From: Candidatus Parcubacteria bacterium
GTDB lineage: Bacteria; Patescibacteria; ABY1; BM507; UBA12075
Length of the DNA: 64,000 bases
Direction: 5' to 3'
Assembly: GCA_002869165.1 (NCBI GenBank)
Contig: PKTK01000003.1
Location: 92,200 to 156,199, forward strand
The notes under the pieces were generated by a model. The model worked only from the letters and a program-made list of their open reading frames with translations. It ran no database searches and was not told where the DNA came from. Shown piece after piece: positions 1 through 9,477 of the stretch. The position numbers and the translations under genes are program-made. Position 1 is the first letter of the stretch. Every line of letters begins with the position of its first letter.

Positions 1-1
1 A

Positions 2-964
2 GTTGCGTTTTCTTGGGGTTTGTGGAAGACATTGATTTTATTTAATAGTAAAAACAAAAAGAGTCTTGTGTACACAATAGTATCAGTAACTTTAATTACT
101 TCTTTTGTAGTAATATTTCAAGGCGGTGTGATTTCAGATATTTTACTTCATGGAGATGAAGGGACGACTGATGAAAGCATGGGAACTTTTGTTGTTCGTA
201 AAGTGCCGGGTCTTATATCTTATGGAATTATATATCCATTTACAGAATTCAAGTCTTGGGTAGTTTTGTTTTTGGAGTGGGGTGTTGTACTCATGTTGTT
301 TCCTTTTGTTATAAGGCATGCGATAAAAAAGAAAGATGTTTTGCTTTATTATTTTTTAACAATTGTTTTTGTCGCTCTTTCGATTGGTTTTTGGTTGGAT
401 TATCCAGTGGCAAGCAGAGACTTGGTGCGAGTAAATCATTTAGCATTTTTTATAATGTCTATATTAGCAGGGATGTATTTACCTTATTTATTAAAAGAAA
501 GAAAAAAAATATTAGCTTTTGTTATTATAATTATTTCTATTTCTCCTCTAATGTATAACCTTCGAATAATACCAGCTAAATTGCAAGCAAAAAATATTCA
601 GATTAGTTATCCTGATAGAGAAAATGAATATTTAGTATCCAAGGAAATAAAAAAATATTTAATTGAAGAAGGGGCAGTGCTCACCGCCACGCCTTACATG
701 ATAATTCCTTATTGGGAGAGACAGGTATATTGGGGAAACCCAGAGGTTGATGTTGTGTTTAATAGGGAAGTTGATAATAATTTCAAGAAACTAATAGAAG
801 AAAAGGATTTGAATTATATACGATCCAGGGGTGTTAAATATATTTATGTAAATAAAAAATTTAAAGAGCTAGTTGGTAATTATTTTATTGAGAATAATAA
901 AGACAGTTTAGAGGAAGTGTATAATAAAGACAATGAGTATGTGGTATATAAAATAGATAAATAA
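2..964 (+). CDS. Polytopic membrane protein, C-terminal part (5' end outside window)
   Basis: The reading frame is open from base 2, so the true start lies upstream. A TTG at base 20 is a possible but unlikely start. The visible 320 or so residues show hydrophobic segments near residues 17-37, 80-97, 105-125 and 140-180, then a soluble C-terminal domain of about 120 residues. This resembles the C-terminal end of large GT-C-like or 'YfhO-like' membrane proteins of glycan loci, but no catalytic motif is visible. Its tail (EEVYNKDNEY, then YKI) resembles the tail of the membrane protein ending at 9477 (EEIYNKNNIF, then YKI), so the two may be distant paralogues. A methyltransferase gene follows after 10 bases, suggesting one operon. 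Function is unknown; a glycan-assembly role is inferred from context. Confidence 0.6.
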   Translation, partial: VAFSWGLWKTLILFNSKNKKSLVYTIVSVTLITSFVVIFQGGVISDILLHGDEGTTDESMGTFVVRKVPGLISYGIIYPFTEFKSWVVLFLEWGVVLMLFPFVIRHAIKKKDVLLYYFLTIVFVALSIGFWLDYPVASRDLVRVNHLAFFIMSILAGMYLPYLLKERKKILAFVIIIISISPLMYNLRIIPAKLQAKNIQISYPDRENEYLVSKEIKKYLIEEGAVLTATPYMIIPYWERQVYWGNPEVDVVFNREVDNNFKKLIEEKDLNYIRSRGVKYIYVNKKFKELVGNYFIENNKDSLEEVYNKDNEYVVYKIDK

Positions 965-974
965 ATAATATTTT

Positions 975-1802
975 ATGCAAAAAAATATAAACGACAAGCC
1001 TACTGCTGATGCTTTTGCTGATTCATGGAACAATCTCCCGTTAGGATCCGTGTATGATGAGTACCAATTCAAAGATTTGATTGAACCAATGACGAAAAAA
1101 GATATAGAAGGAAAAAGAGTATTGGAAATGGGGTGTGGAAACGCTAGTTTGATGATGATGATAGCAAATTGGTCCCCAGAGCTATTGGTTGGAGTTGATT
1201 TAGGAGACTCTGTGAAATCTGCAGAGAAGAACATGAAAATGATTTCTTATAAGAATTGGAAAATAGAGCAATCAGATTTAACAGAATATACTTCTAATGG
1301 CTTCGATTTTGTATATTGTATAGGAGTGCTACATCATTTAAAGGATCCAAAAAAAGGATTTGATGCAGTAGTAAGTAATACAAATTCAGGGGGAGGGTTT
1401 CATTGTTGGGTTTATGCTTATGAAGGGAATGCTATTATTCGCTATATTGTAGACCCTATTAGAAAAGTTTCTTGCAAGCTCCCTTGGTGGATTACTAAAT
1501 ATTTTATTGCCACCCCTTTGGTTGTCCCATATTATTTTTATGCAAAATTTCTTAAAAGGTTTAACCAAGTTTCATTATTTAAAAAATTGCCTTTATATCA
1601 ATATAGTCAATGGATTGCAAAGAGAGAGTTTTTGTTTTTTAGACATGTTGCGTTCGATCAATTGGTAACACCTCAGACAACTTATATTAAGAAGACTACA
1701 ATCCAGAAGTGGCTTAATGATAATTCTGAAATAAAAAATGATTCAATATATATAATAATGAGAAATGGTAATTCTTGGAAATTTGGGGGAAAGAAAAAAT
1801 AA
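975..1802 (+). CDS. Class I SAM-dependent methyltransferase
   Basis: 275 residues. The SAM-binding motif I is visible as VLEMGCGNASLM near residues 49-60, with an acidic residue at the end of strand 2 (GVDLGD). The motif IV/post-I region FDFVYCIGVLHHLKDP is typical of the Methyltransf_11/UbiE-like fold. The C-terminal third carries a hydrophobic patch (YFIATPLVVPYYFY) that might contact the membrane or a lipid-linked substrate. It sits among glycosyltransferases, so a sugar or lipid-linked glycan methyl acceptor is likely, but the substrate cannot be read from sequence. The gene ends three bases before the next start. Confidence 0.8.
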   Translation: MQKNINDKPTADAFADSWNNLPLGSVYDEYQFKDLIEPMTKKDIEGKRVLEMGCGNASLMMMIANWSPELLVGVDLGDSVKSAEKNMKMISYKNWKIEQSDLTEYTSNGFDFVYCIGVLHHLKDPKKGFDAVVSNTNSGGGFHCWVYAYEGNAIIRYIVDPIRKVSCKLPWWITKYFIATPLVVPYYFYAKFLKRFNQVSLFKKLPLYQYSQWIAKREFLFFRHVAFDQLVTPQTTYIKKTTIQKWLNDNSEIKNDSIYIIMRNGNSWKFGGKKK

Positions 1803-1804
1803 TT

Positions 1805-2956
1805 ATGAAACTATTATTATTTAATTATGAATATCCACCTTTGGGAGGAGGGGCAGGAAATTCAACAATGAGTATTGCAAAAGCTTATTCAAAACTTGGG
1901 CACGATGTTTTGGTGGTTACGACTTGGTTCGAGGGATTACCAGAAGAAGATATGGCAAATAATATGAAGGTGCTTAGAGTAAAGTCTAGAAGAAAGAGGA
2001 AGGATAGATCTAATCCGTTGGAGATGTTGGATTATGTGGGAAAAACAAAAAAACTGAAAAATATTATAAAACAATTTAACCCTGATTTTTCAATTGGTTT
2101 TATGGCTTTACCGTCTGGATTATCATCATATTATTATTTTAAGACTCAAAATATTCCTTATATTATTTCAGTACAAGGAGGTGATGTTCCAGGATTTTTG
2201 CCAGATATTAAGAGCCTTAGAATTTTCCAGTATTTATCAATGCCTTTAACAAAAAAAATATGGAAGAATTCGATTAAAGTAGTGGCTAATAGTAGAGGTC
2301 TTATGCAATTAGCTCAGAAAACGGGTGATAAAATTAATATTAAAACAAATTTTTATCCAAATGGTATTGATTTGAATTTTTTTAAACCAATAGATAAAAA
2401 AAATGAAATAGTGAAGATACTTTTTGTTGGTAGATTCTACTCTCAAAAAGGATTGAACTATTTATTGGAATCTATAAATATTTTAAAAGAAAGTAAATTA
2501 AGTAAAAAGTTTTGTCTTGAGTTGGTGGGCGATGGACCATAAAAATCAATGATACTATCAATGGTTGATAAGTATAAATTACATGATTATGTAAAAATAA
2601 TTCCCTGGTGTAATAAAGAAGATCTACTTAAAAAATATCAAAATGCTGACTTGTTTGTATTATCTTCTCACGAAGAAGGGATGCCAAATGTAATTTCTGA
2701 AGCAATGGCTTGTGGTTTGCCCATAGTTTCTACTAGGGTTAGGGGGAGTGAGGAATTGGTAAAAGATGGAGAAAATGGTTATTTGATAGAACCAAAAAAC
2801 AGTGAACAACTGGCAGATAAGATTCAGAAACTTATTGAAGATGATGCGCTTAGAAATAATTTTTCAAAAAAAAGTTTAGAAATAATTTCTAATTATAGCT
2901 GGGAAAATGTAGCTAATTATTATATAGAAGTATTTAAAAATAATAAAAATAAATGA
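1805..2956 (+). CDS. GT4-family glycosyltransferase, interrupted by in-frame TAA at 2540-2542
   Basis: The frame encodes a GT-B glycosyltransferase in two pieces: 245 residues before TAA 2540-2542 and 137 after it. The N-terminal domain starts NYEYPPLGGGAG, the usual acceptor-side loop of GT4 enzymes. The C-terminal donor-binding domain begins ILFVGRFYSQKG and runs on as VGDGP-stop-KS, then HEEGMPNVISEAMACGLPIV, which contains the conserved EX7E nucleotide-sugar region. Family members usually have a residue such as E directly after GDGP, so the stop sits at one ordinary codon (GAA to TAA would suffice). The ATG at 1805 is preferred over an upstream in-frame ATG at 1775 that overlaps the previous gene. 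Without readthrough the product lacks the catalytic EX7E part and should be inactive. Confidence 0.8.
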
Positions 2957-4110
2957 TTAAAATAAGAGAAAAAATTGAGAGGTTTGTATATTCAGGCAAG
3001 ATCCAGGGCCCAGGTTCTTTCGGTATATTAAAAATGATTAAGTATGTGGCAAAGGCTGTTGATAGAGGAAAAATTGTAGGTCTTTTTTCATACTTAAAAT
3101 TTATAACACTTCCTAAAAAGACAGTCTTAATCTCTAAGCCTTTTGTGATGGCGTGTTTTGTTAATTCAAAATGTAATTTGAATTGCCCGTATTATTGTTA
3201 TGGGGTACCTGATGATAGCCATCTTGGTAGTCAATACGGAGGCAAGGCCTTACTTGGTGGATGTCGAAATATGACAATTGATGATTTCAAAAAGATTTCC
3301 AATCATGAAGTGTTCAAGAATTCATTGGCTGCTATTTTTTCAGGAGGAGAACCACTTCTTAATAAAGATTTTTTCAAAATTTTAGATTATGCTGGAAAGA
3401 AGTTTCCTGTTATTCATTTAACCACAAACGGTACTTTGATGGCTGATTACGTTGATAAAATAATCGAGTCTCCTCTTACTCATATAAATATTAGTTTGGA
3501 TGCTTATAGCGCAGAGGAATATAAGAAAATGCGAGACAAGGAAAATGGTAAAGAATTGTTTGATAGAGTTGTTAAGAACATCAAAAATCTTGTTAAGAAA
3601 AAAGAACAAAATAATAAAGATCTTGAAATAATTATTTCTACAGTTGTCGGAAAATTAAATTACAAAAATATGCAGAAGATGATCGATTTTGCTAAAAGCC
3701 TAGGAGTGAATTCATTAAATTTTCAAAATATTGTAGGTTTTGACAACGGTGAACTAGAAAAGGAGACTCTGATGATTGAAGATCAGGAGGTAAAAGATTT
3801 TATCACAAGTCTCAAAGAGAAGAATAGTGATTTTCATGTTACTTACCCCAGAATCTTGAGTAAAGATAAATCAATTCGGGGTTGCAGACAGCCTTTTGAT
3901 AGTTTAACAATAGATGCTGATGGTAATATTGGGCCTTGTTCGGTTATGGTGCCTAATCCAAATAATAATTTTGGTAATATATTTAAAGATAAGGATGTTT
4001 GGAATTCAAAAGAAATTACTGGACTAAGAAGTTCTTTGCTTGATGGCGAAAAATCATTGGGAAGTCATTTTTGTAAAGATTGTACATTTTTAAATGGTAA
4101 AATTTTTTAA
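2953..4110 (+). CDS. Radical SAM/SPASM protein with unusual CX3CX3C cluster motif
   Basis: 385 residues; the ATG overlaps the previous TGA by ATGA. The iron-sulphur loop at about residues 74-84 reads KCNLNCPYYCY, giving CX3CX3C instead of the canonical CX3CX2C. It looks as if one TAT (Tyr) codon had been duplicated. Other radical SAM landmarks are normal: FSGGEPLL (the GGE motif), TTNGTL, and ISLDAYSAEEY. The C-terminal SPASM-type region has CRQPFDSLTID, then DGNIGPC, then CKDC, consistent with an auxiliary cluster. Radical SAM/SPASM proteins in glycan loci often modify sugars or peptides, but the substrate here is unknown. The extra residue in the cluster loop may alter or abolish cluster ligation. 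Confidence 0.8.
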   Translation: MIKIREKIERFVYSGKIQGPGSFGILKMIKYVAKAVDRGKIVGLFSYLKFITLPKKTVLISKPFVMACFVNSKCNLNCPYYCYGVPDDSHLGSQYGGKALLGGCRNMTIDDFKKISNHEVFKNSLAAIFSGGEPLLNKDFFKILDYAGKKFPVIHLTTNGTLMADYVDKIIESPLTHINISLDAYSAEEYKKMRDKENGKELFDRVVKNIKNLVKKKEQNNKDLEIIISTVVGKLNYKNMQKMIDFAKSLGVNSLNFQNIVGFDNGELEKETLMIEDQEVKDFITSLKEKNSDFHVTYPRILSKDKSIRGCRQPFDSLTIDADGNIGPCSVMVPNPNNNFGNIFKDKDVWNSKEITGLRSSLLDGEKSLGSHFCKDCTFLNGKIF

Positions 4111-4117
4111 TAATAAT

Positions 4118-4819
4118 ATGAAAGTTAATTATAATAAAATTTGGGATGACAAGTGGGGAGATATGCAAAAGTATGGCCCTACACATAGACACCACAGAAG
4201 AATTGCAAAAAAAATGTTGTCTGGTTTAGATTACGTGAGTGTATTGGATGTTGGGTGTGGTGAAGGTTCAAATTTAGCTTTTCTAAATTCATTGAAGGAT
4301 GGCTTAGAATTGAGTGGTTCAGATGTATCTAGTGATGCAATTGATCAAGCCAAGAAGATAGTGCCTCAAGCTAAGTATTATGTAATGGATAGCCAGAAAG
4401 AGAAGATAGAAAAGCAGTTTGATTTAGTTTTTTGCTCTGATGTTGTAGAGCATTTAGAGAATGATAGAGAAGCTATTAAAAATATGTATGATATGACAGG
4501 TAAATATTGCTTGATTGCTACTGTCCAAGGGCGAATGAGAGAGTTCGAGAAAGGCATTGGTCATATTAGAAATTATAAATACGGAGAGCTGAAGAAAATC
4601 ATGCAGAACGCCGGCTTTATTGTTGTTCAAGAAGTTAGTTGGGGTTGGCCTTTTTATTCTCCGATTTTTAGGGATTTATTGGATCGAAAAGGGGTTGAAA
4701 AACAAACGGGTGGGAAGTATGGCTTGTTTAAAAAAATAGTTTCCAATATATTATATTTCATCTTTTTATTTAATTCTCAAAAAAAAGGAGATGTAATATT
4801 TGTATTAGCAAAAAAATGA
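4118..4819 (+). CDS. Class I SAM-dependent methyltransferase
   Basis: 233 residues from the ATG at 4118. An in-frame ATG at 4094 would overlap the radical SAM gene and adds only a poor leader, so 4118 is chosen. Motif I is VLDVGCGEGSNLAFL, with the post-motif acidic region LSGSDVSSDAI and FDLVFCSDVVEHLENDREA, matching the Methyltransf_11/23 type. The HRHHRRI stretch near residues 20-26 precedes the Rossmann fold. The last codons overlap the next methyltransferase start (ATGA-type junction at 4816), implying translational coupling. Two consecutive methyltransferases suggest two different methylations on the same glycan; the acceptor is unknown. Confidence 0.8.
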   Translation: MKVNYNKIWDDKWGDMQKYGPTHRHHRRIAKKMLSGLDYVSVLDVGCGEGSNLAFLNSLKDGLELSGSDVSSDAIDQAKKIVPQAKYYVMDSQKEKIEKQFDLVFCSDVVEHLENDREAIKNMYDMTGKYCLIATVQGRMREFEKGIGHIRNYKYGELKKIMQNAGFIVVQEVSWGWPFYSPIFRDLLDRKGVEKQTGGKYGLFKKIVSNILYFIFLFNSQKKGDVIFVLAKK

Positions 4820-5700
4820 TTGAAAAATACAAAAAAGAATTAAAAGAAATAGCCTTGCTTATTGAGGATGACTTAAGAGAGCACACAAAGAATACTAGCA
4901 GAATGAATGTTGAAAGAATTGCAGATGAATATATTAGTAGTAGTAGAATAGAGGAGCAAATAGATTTACTTGAAAGGTATACAGGCAAATTGAACGAGAA
5001 AAAGATCTTGGAAGTAGGCAGTGGTTTTGGTATGTTTACCGCATATTTAAAAAAGTTTAAACAAATCGATATTGTTGGTCTTGAGCCATCTACGGATGAG
5101 TATTCAGCAGCCCAAAAAGTATCCGATAGAATATTATCACTTTTTTCTTTGGAAAAAGGCACTATTGTAAACGGTTTTGGTGAAAAGATGCCATTTCCTG
5201 ACAATAGTTTTGATGTAATTTATTCTTCGAATGTACTTGAACACACTAGCAATCCAGAAAAAGTTATCAAAGAATCAATTAGAGTTCTGAAGCCAGGTGG
5301 AATCTTACAGTTTGTAATTCCAAATTATGGTTCATTTTGGGAAGGACATTATGCTTTATTTTGGATTCCGTTTATGCCACCTAGTTTAGCAAAGTGGTAT
5401 GTTAGATTGCGGGGGCGAAAACCAGATTATGTAGACACATTGCAGTTTATAACTTTTTTTAAATTGAGAAAATATTTGAAAAATTTTGATAAAAAAAATT
5501 CTATTGAAATAATAACCTATGGAGAAGATGTTTTTATTGAAAGAATGAAGAGCTTGGAATTTTCTGGCTGGGGAGGCTTGGGAACAGTTAAGAAGTGGGT
5601 AGAGCTATTAAAAAAAATGAAATTAAATATTGTTGTTGCTAAGATTTTACTTTTTACAAAGTCTTATAATCCTTTTGTGTTAACAGTAAGGAAGAAATAA
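4816..5700 (+). CDS. Class I SAM-dependent methyltransferase
   Basis: 294 residues. The N-terminal 60 residues are charged and helical, followed by the SAM-binding loop ILEVGSGFGMFTAYL and VGLEPSTDEY. The core FDVIYSSNVLEHTSNPEKVI and the strand IRVLKPGGILQFVIPNYGSFW are typical of Methyltransf_11 enzymes. The C-terminal region includes aromatic, proline-rich segments (HYALFWIPFMPPSLAKWY) seen in methyltransferases acting on lipid-linked glycans. The start overlaps the upstream methyltransferase by four bases and the next gene starts five bases after the stop, so it belongs to the same transcription unit. Confidence 0.8.
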   Translation: MIEKYKKELKEIALLIEDDLREHTKNTSRMNVERIADEYISSSRIEEQIDLLERYTGKLNEKKILEVGSGFGMFTAYLKKFKQIDIVGLEPSTDEYSAAQKVSDRILSLFSLEKGTIVNGFGEKMPFPDNSFDVIYSSNVLEHTSNPEKVIKESIRVLKPGGILQFVIPNYGSFWEGHYALFWIPFMPPSLAKWYVRLRGRKPDYVDTLQFITFFKLRKYLKNFDKKNSIEIITYGEDVFIERMKSLEFSGWGGLGTVKKWVELLKKMKLNIVVAKILLFTKSYNPFVLTVRKK

Positions 5701-5704
5701 ATTA

Positions 5705-6652
5705 ATGAAAAAATATTTTGTATATTTTATTAAATTATTAATTAGTTTATTGTTAATTTTTGTTATTTTTTCAAAAATTGATTTTAGCGAGGTTTCTGAA
5801 TTGCTAAAAAAGACGAATCTTTTAGTTTTATTGATAGCATTATTTATTTTTGTGCTGAGCTGGATAGTAAATTCAAAGAAATGGCAATTACTGCTAAGGT
5901 TTCTAGGATTTTCTGAGTCATTGTGGTCACTGTTAAAATTAAATTTTATAAGTTTATTTTATGCTTCTGTGCTACCAGGGGGACAAGTAACCGGAGAAAC
6001 CATCAAGTGCTATAAAATTTCTAGACAAGAAGAAAATAAAGGAAGATTAATAATATCAGTCATAATGGACAAGATAATCGGCTTAATAGCTTTTGTTTGG
6101 TTGGGTTTTATATGTTTAATAATTTCTAGACCAGATGTTGGTAGTTTTCAAGAAATTTTTTATGTTTATCTTGTTTTTATAATCGGTTCTGTTGTGGTAT
6201 TGGCTTTGTTTAATATAGATTTTGAAAATATTTTAAAAACAAACAAGGAAAACTCAAGCAAAGAAAAGAAAGGAAGAATAGTTGAGGTGTTTTTAAAAGT
6301 ATTGCCAGTGTTTTCTTCTTTTAGGGGAGCACATAAAACAGTTATAACAGTTATATTTGTGGGAATGGTATTTCAGTTTTTGAATTCATTTAGTGTTTTT
6401 TTACTTGCTAAGAGCATAGGAATTCAAATTAGTTTTTTTGACATAACCTGGATCTATGCATTAGTAAGTATAATCTTAGTTATTCCAATTACAATCTTGG
6501 GGCTTGGCTTAAGAGAGGGAAGTTTCGTTTATTTTTTAAGTCTTTTGGGTGTTGCAAATGCGTCTGCGCTTGGTTTGTCACTACTAAATTCCTTGATATA
6601 CCTTTCTACAGGTATTCTGGGAGGAATATTAGATATTAATAATAAAAAATAG
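5705..6652 (+). CDS. LPG-synthase-type (flippase-like) integral membrane protein
   Basis: 315 residues with about eight predicted hydrophobic helices, the first at residues 5-24. The architecture and the motif SVLPGGQVTGETIKCY match the lysylphosphatidylglycerol synthetase transmembrane-domain family (PF03706, also called the flippase-like or AglD/UPF0104 family). The late motif ILGLGLREGSFVYFLSLLG is also characteristic. Members are found in glycan and membrane-lipid loci, where they may move lipid-linked intermediates, but biochemical roles are largely unproven. Its position between methyltransferases and a radical SAM gene fits a role in handling a lipid-linked glycan. Confidence 0.75.
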   Translation: MKKYFVYFIKLLISLLLIFVIFSKIDFSEVSELLKKTNLLVLLIALFIFVLSWIVNSKKWQLLLRFLGFSESLWSLLKLNFISLFYASVLPGGQVTGETIKCYKISRQEENKGRLIISVIMDKIIGLIAFVWLGFICLIISRPDVGSFQEIFYVYLVFIIGSVVVLALFNIDFENILKTNKENSSKEKKGRIVEVFLKVLPVFSSFRGAHKTVITVIFVGMVFQFLNSFSVFLLAKSIGIQISFFDITWIYALVSIILVIPITILGLGLREGSFVYFLSLLGVANASALGLSLLNSLIYLSTGILGGILDINNKK

Positions 6653-6654
6653 TT

Positions 6655-7728
6655 ATGAATAAATATATACAGTATTTAAAAAGCTTTTACTCTTCAATTG
6701 TTAAGCCCGATGTAGTGAAGACTCGGCCTATTCACATACAAATTGAACCTTCAACATATTGTAATCTGGATTGTCCTCATTGCCCAAGAAATGAGTATAT
6801 TGAGAATAGCACTCATATGAGCTTGAATCAATTTAAGCATATTATAAAAGCTGTGAAGCCTAGAAATGTTTCTTTGAACGGTTTGGGTGAAACTTATCTA
6901 AATCCAGATGCGATTAAAATGATAAAATATGCAAAACAGCACGATATAGAGATAAGTACAATTACAAATTTTATAGCAATAAGTGATGAGCATATTGATT
7001 GTATAGTTAAAAGTGGTTTAAATTTAATAAATGTTTCTCTTGATTCTACCAATAAAGAAACATATATAAAAGTAAGGAAAAGCGATGCGTTTGAGAGAAT
7101 AATTTCTAATATAAAAAAATTACAAGCCAAGAAGAAAGAGCTAGGACTATCAACCCCACACCTACGACTTAGTTTTGTGATTGAAAAAAATAATTACACC
7201 GAGATGATTGCTTTTTATGAGCAGGCTAAGTCTTTGGGAGCTGATGCAGTATTGTTTCAAATATTTAATACTTTTGATCAAGAAAAGGGAGAGTTGTTTG
7301 AGGGGGTTAATATGAAAAAATTAGAAGAGATGCTATTAGAAATTTCAGTTTTAGAAAAAGAGTATAAGTCACCAGCTACTAATATAGAATTTTTAAAATC
7401 AAGAATTGAGGAAATAAAGAATATTTATAACAAAAAAGTTCAAAATTCTGTGAAGAAATGTATAATGCCTTGGGTGTCGTTGTACGTTTCTGTAGAGGGT
7501 GACGTGAGGTATTGTTGTATATTTTCTGCAAAGAGATTTAGTTTGGGTAATATTTATGAGGTGGATGACATAATGGAGATATATAATAAAAAAGAATATC
7601 AAGATTTTAGAAGAAGACTTAAAGAGGGGAAGTTGCCAGATAAAGTTTGTGCTGATTGTATTCCTGAGTCACCATTTGATGTAGTAAAAAGATCAAAATG
7701 GACACCAAATTTTATTTTTAAAAAATAG
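6655..7728 (+). CDS. Radical SAM/SPASM domain protein
   Basis: 357 residues. The canonical cluster motif CX3CX2C is present as CNLDCPHCPR near residues 38-47, in the context IQIEPSTYCNLDC. Downstream landmarks are LNGLGETYLNPD (in place of GGEP) and VSLDSTNKETYIKVR. The C-terminal SPASM region contains CIMPWVSLYVSVEGDVRYCC and then KVCADC. This type is common in polysaccharide loci, but the reaction is not known. It starts two bases after the previous stop and ends directly at the next start, so it is part of the same operon. Unlike the radical SAM protein at 2953, its cluster spacing is normal. Confidence 0.8.
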   Translation: MNKYIQYLKSFYSSIVKPDVVKTRPIHIQIEPSTYCNLDCPHCPRNEYIENSTHMSLNQFKHIIKAVKPRNVSLNGLGETYLNPDAIKMIKYAKQHDIEISTITNFIAISDEHIDCIVKSGLNLINVSLDSTNKETYIKVRKSDAFERIISNIKKLQAKKKELGLSTPHLRLSFVIEKNNYTEMIAFYEQAKSLGADAVLFQIFNTFDQEKGELFEGVNMKKLEEMLLEISVLEKEYKSPATNIEFLKSRIEEIKNIYNKKVQNSVKKCIMPWVSLYVSVEGDVRYCCIFSAKRFSLGNIYEVDDIMEIYNKKEYQDFRRRLKEGKLPDKVCADCIPESPFDVVKRSKWTPNFIFKK

Positions 7729-9477
7729 ATGAAAATAATTGATAGAGAAAGATTTATAATCAAGGAGTATTGGCTGGCGATTGTTATAGCTATGGTAGTT
7801 GCTTTTATTTATTTTGCGCCATATTTTTTGTCTTTATTTGAGAATGAGTATAAAGGTGTTTTGTTTACTTCGCTTGATTCAGAAGTGCACTACCTTGCAA
7901 GACTTAATGAGATATCAGAGGGGTATTGGAATTATGCAAGCACTTATTTGTATGAATACAAAGATAGTAGCACGGTTGTAAATCAATATTCAGATGTATT
8001 GTATGGTTTGATTGTTGGTCTATTGGGCATATCGGTTGTTTCTTTTTATTTGTTTGCAAAGATATTTTTTGCTTTTTTGAATTATCTTTTGTGGTATTTT
8101 TTAAGTTATTTGTTGTCGAATAATAAAAAATTTTCAATTCTTACTGCACTTTTTGTAACGATTGGATATACAGTAAAAGAAAATATTAATATAACAGATC
8201 AAATAAATATTTTATTTTGGAAAGGAGATGTTTCTAATTTTCTAGTTTTTAGTAGGATTGTTAATCCTTTTGTAGTTCATCCGTTTTTTATAATCTCTAT
8301 AATACTGTTGTTTCTGTTTTTTAAAAAGAATCAACTTAAATATTCAATATGGTTTGGCGTGTTGCTCGGACTAAATTATTATTTGTTTTTTTATTCATGG
8401 GTGTATTTGCTGGTTGTTGCATTTTTGTTAATTCTGTATTTTGTGATATATAAAAAGTTTGATGAGGTGAAAAAATTAGCTTGTGGACTTTTCTTGTCGT
8501 TTGTTTTGGGGGTGTATTATTTCTATATGATGTTCAAGTTGGCTTTTTTTAGTTTTGCTGAGGACGCAACCGCTGGCGCTTTGTCATTATTTGAGAGCAC
8601 TCATGAAATAATATTGTCAAAGTATGTTTTTTTTATTTTTTTGATATTTCTTGTATATTTGATTTATAAAAAAGTGAGAATAAAAGATGTTAGTACTTCA
8701 GATATTTTTTTATTATTATTAATATCAGGTTCAATCATTGTTGTAAATCAACAAGTATTAACCGGAATGTTGGTTGAGGAAGGGCATTTTCATTGGTATA
8801 TAAATACTCCAATTACATCAATAGTATTAGCTTATTTAATTTATTATACTTCTTCTTTTTTTAAGAAAAAATCACTAAATATTTTTGTTTTTTCTTTATT
8901 TTTAATTTATTTTATCTTTTTTGGTCTTGGTTATCAGCTTTCAGCTTATGGTAATGTGAAAGAAGAGTTTATTAAAAAACAAAGATATGCTGAATTTTAT
9001 GAATGGTTGAATAAAAACTAAGACTTTGACTCAGTGGTGATGACTAATGGGAGTATATCTAATTCTGTGCCGGCATATACTCATAATAATGTTTATTTCT
9101 CTGAATATATAAAACACTATAGTTCTACTCCTTTTGAAAGAAGAGTAAATGCTTTTTATGTAAATTATATTTTAGAGAAAGGTGAAATTAATTGTGATAA
9201 TCTGGATTATAGTGCTAGTGATAAATTAATGAAAGATTGGGTGTATTTTAAATATCTTAGAGGGAGAGGAACAGAGGTTCCAGTTGAAATAAAAGATGCG
9301 GTTTTTGGAGGATGTCAAAATTATGACAATAGAGATTTTTATGATATATTAAACGAATATCGTTTGGATTATATATTGTGGGACAAGGATTTAAATCCAG
9401 GTTGGGAAATTGATAAATACGATTTTGTAGAAGAAATATATAATAAAAATAATATTTTTTTATATAAAATTATATGA
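7729..9477 (+). CDS. Large polytopic membrane protein, interrupted by in-frame TAA at 9019-9021
   Basis: 430 residues precede TAA 9019-9021 and 151 residues continue in the same frame. The first part has about ten hydrophobic helices starting near residues 13-35, with the DSEVHYLARLNE region (an acidic luminal-loop motif typical of GT-C-like proteins). The second part is a soluble C-terminal domain whose sequence reads naturally across the stop (WLNKN-stop-DFDSVVMTNG). It resembles the soluble tail of the protein ending at base 964. The stop would separate the membrane part from its C-terminal domain. Function is unrecognised; glycan assembly is inferred from the neighbours. The stop could be a sequence error, a mutation or a readthrough site. 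Confidence 0.6.
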
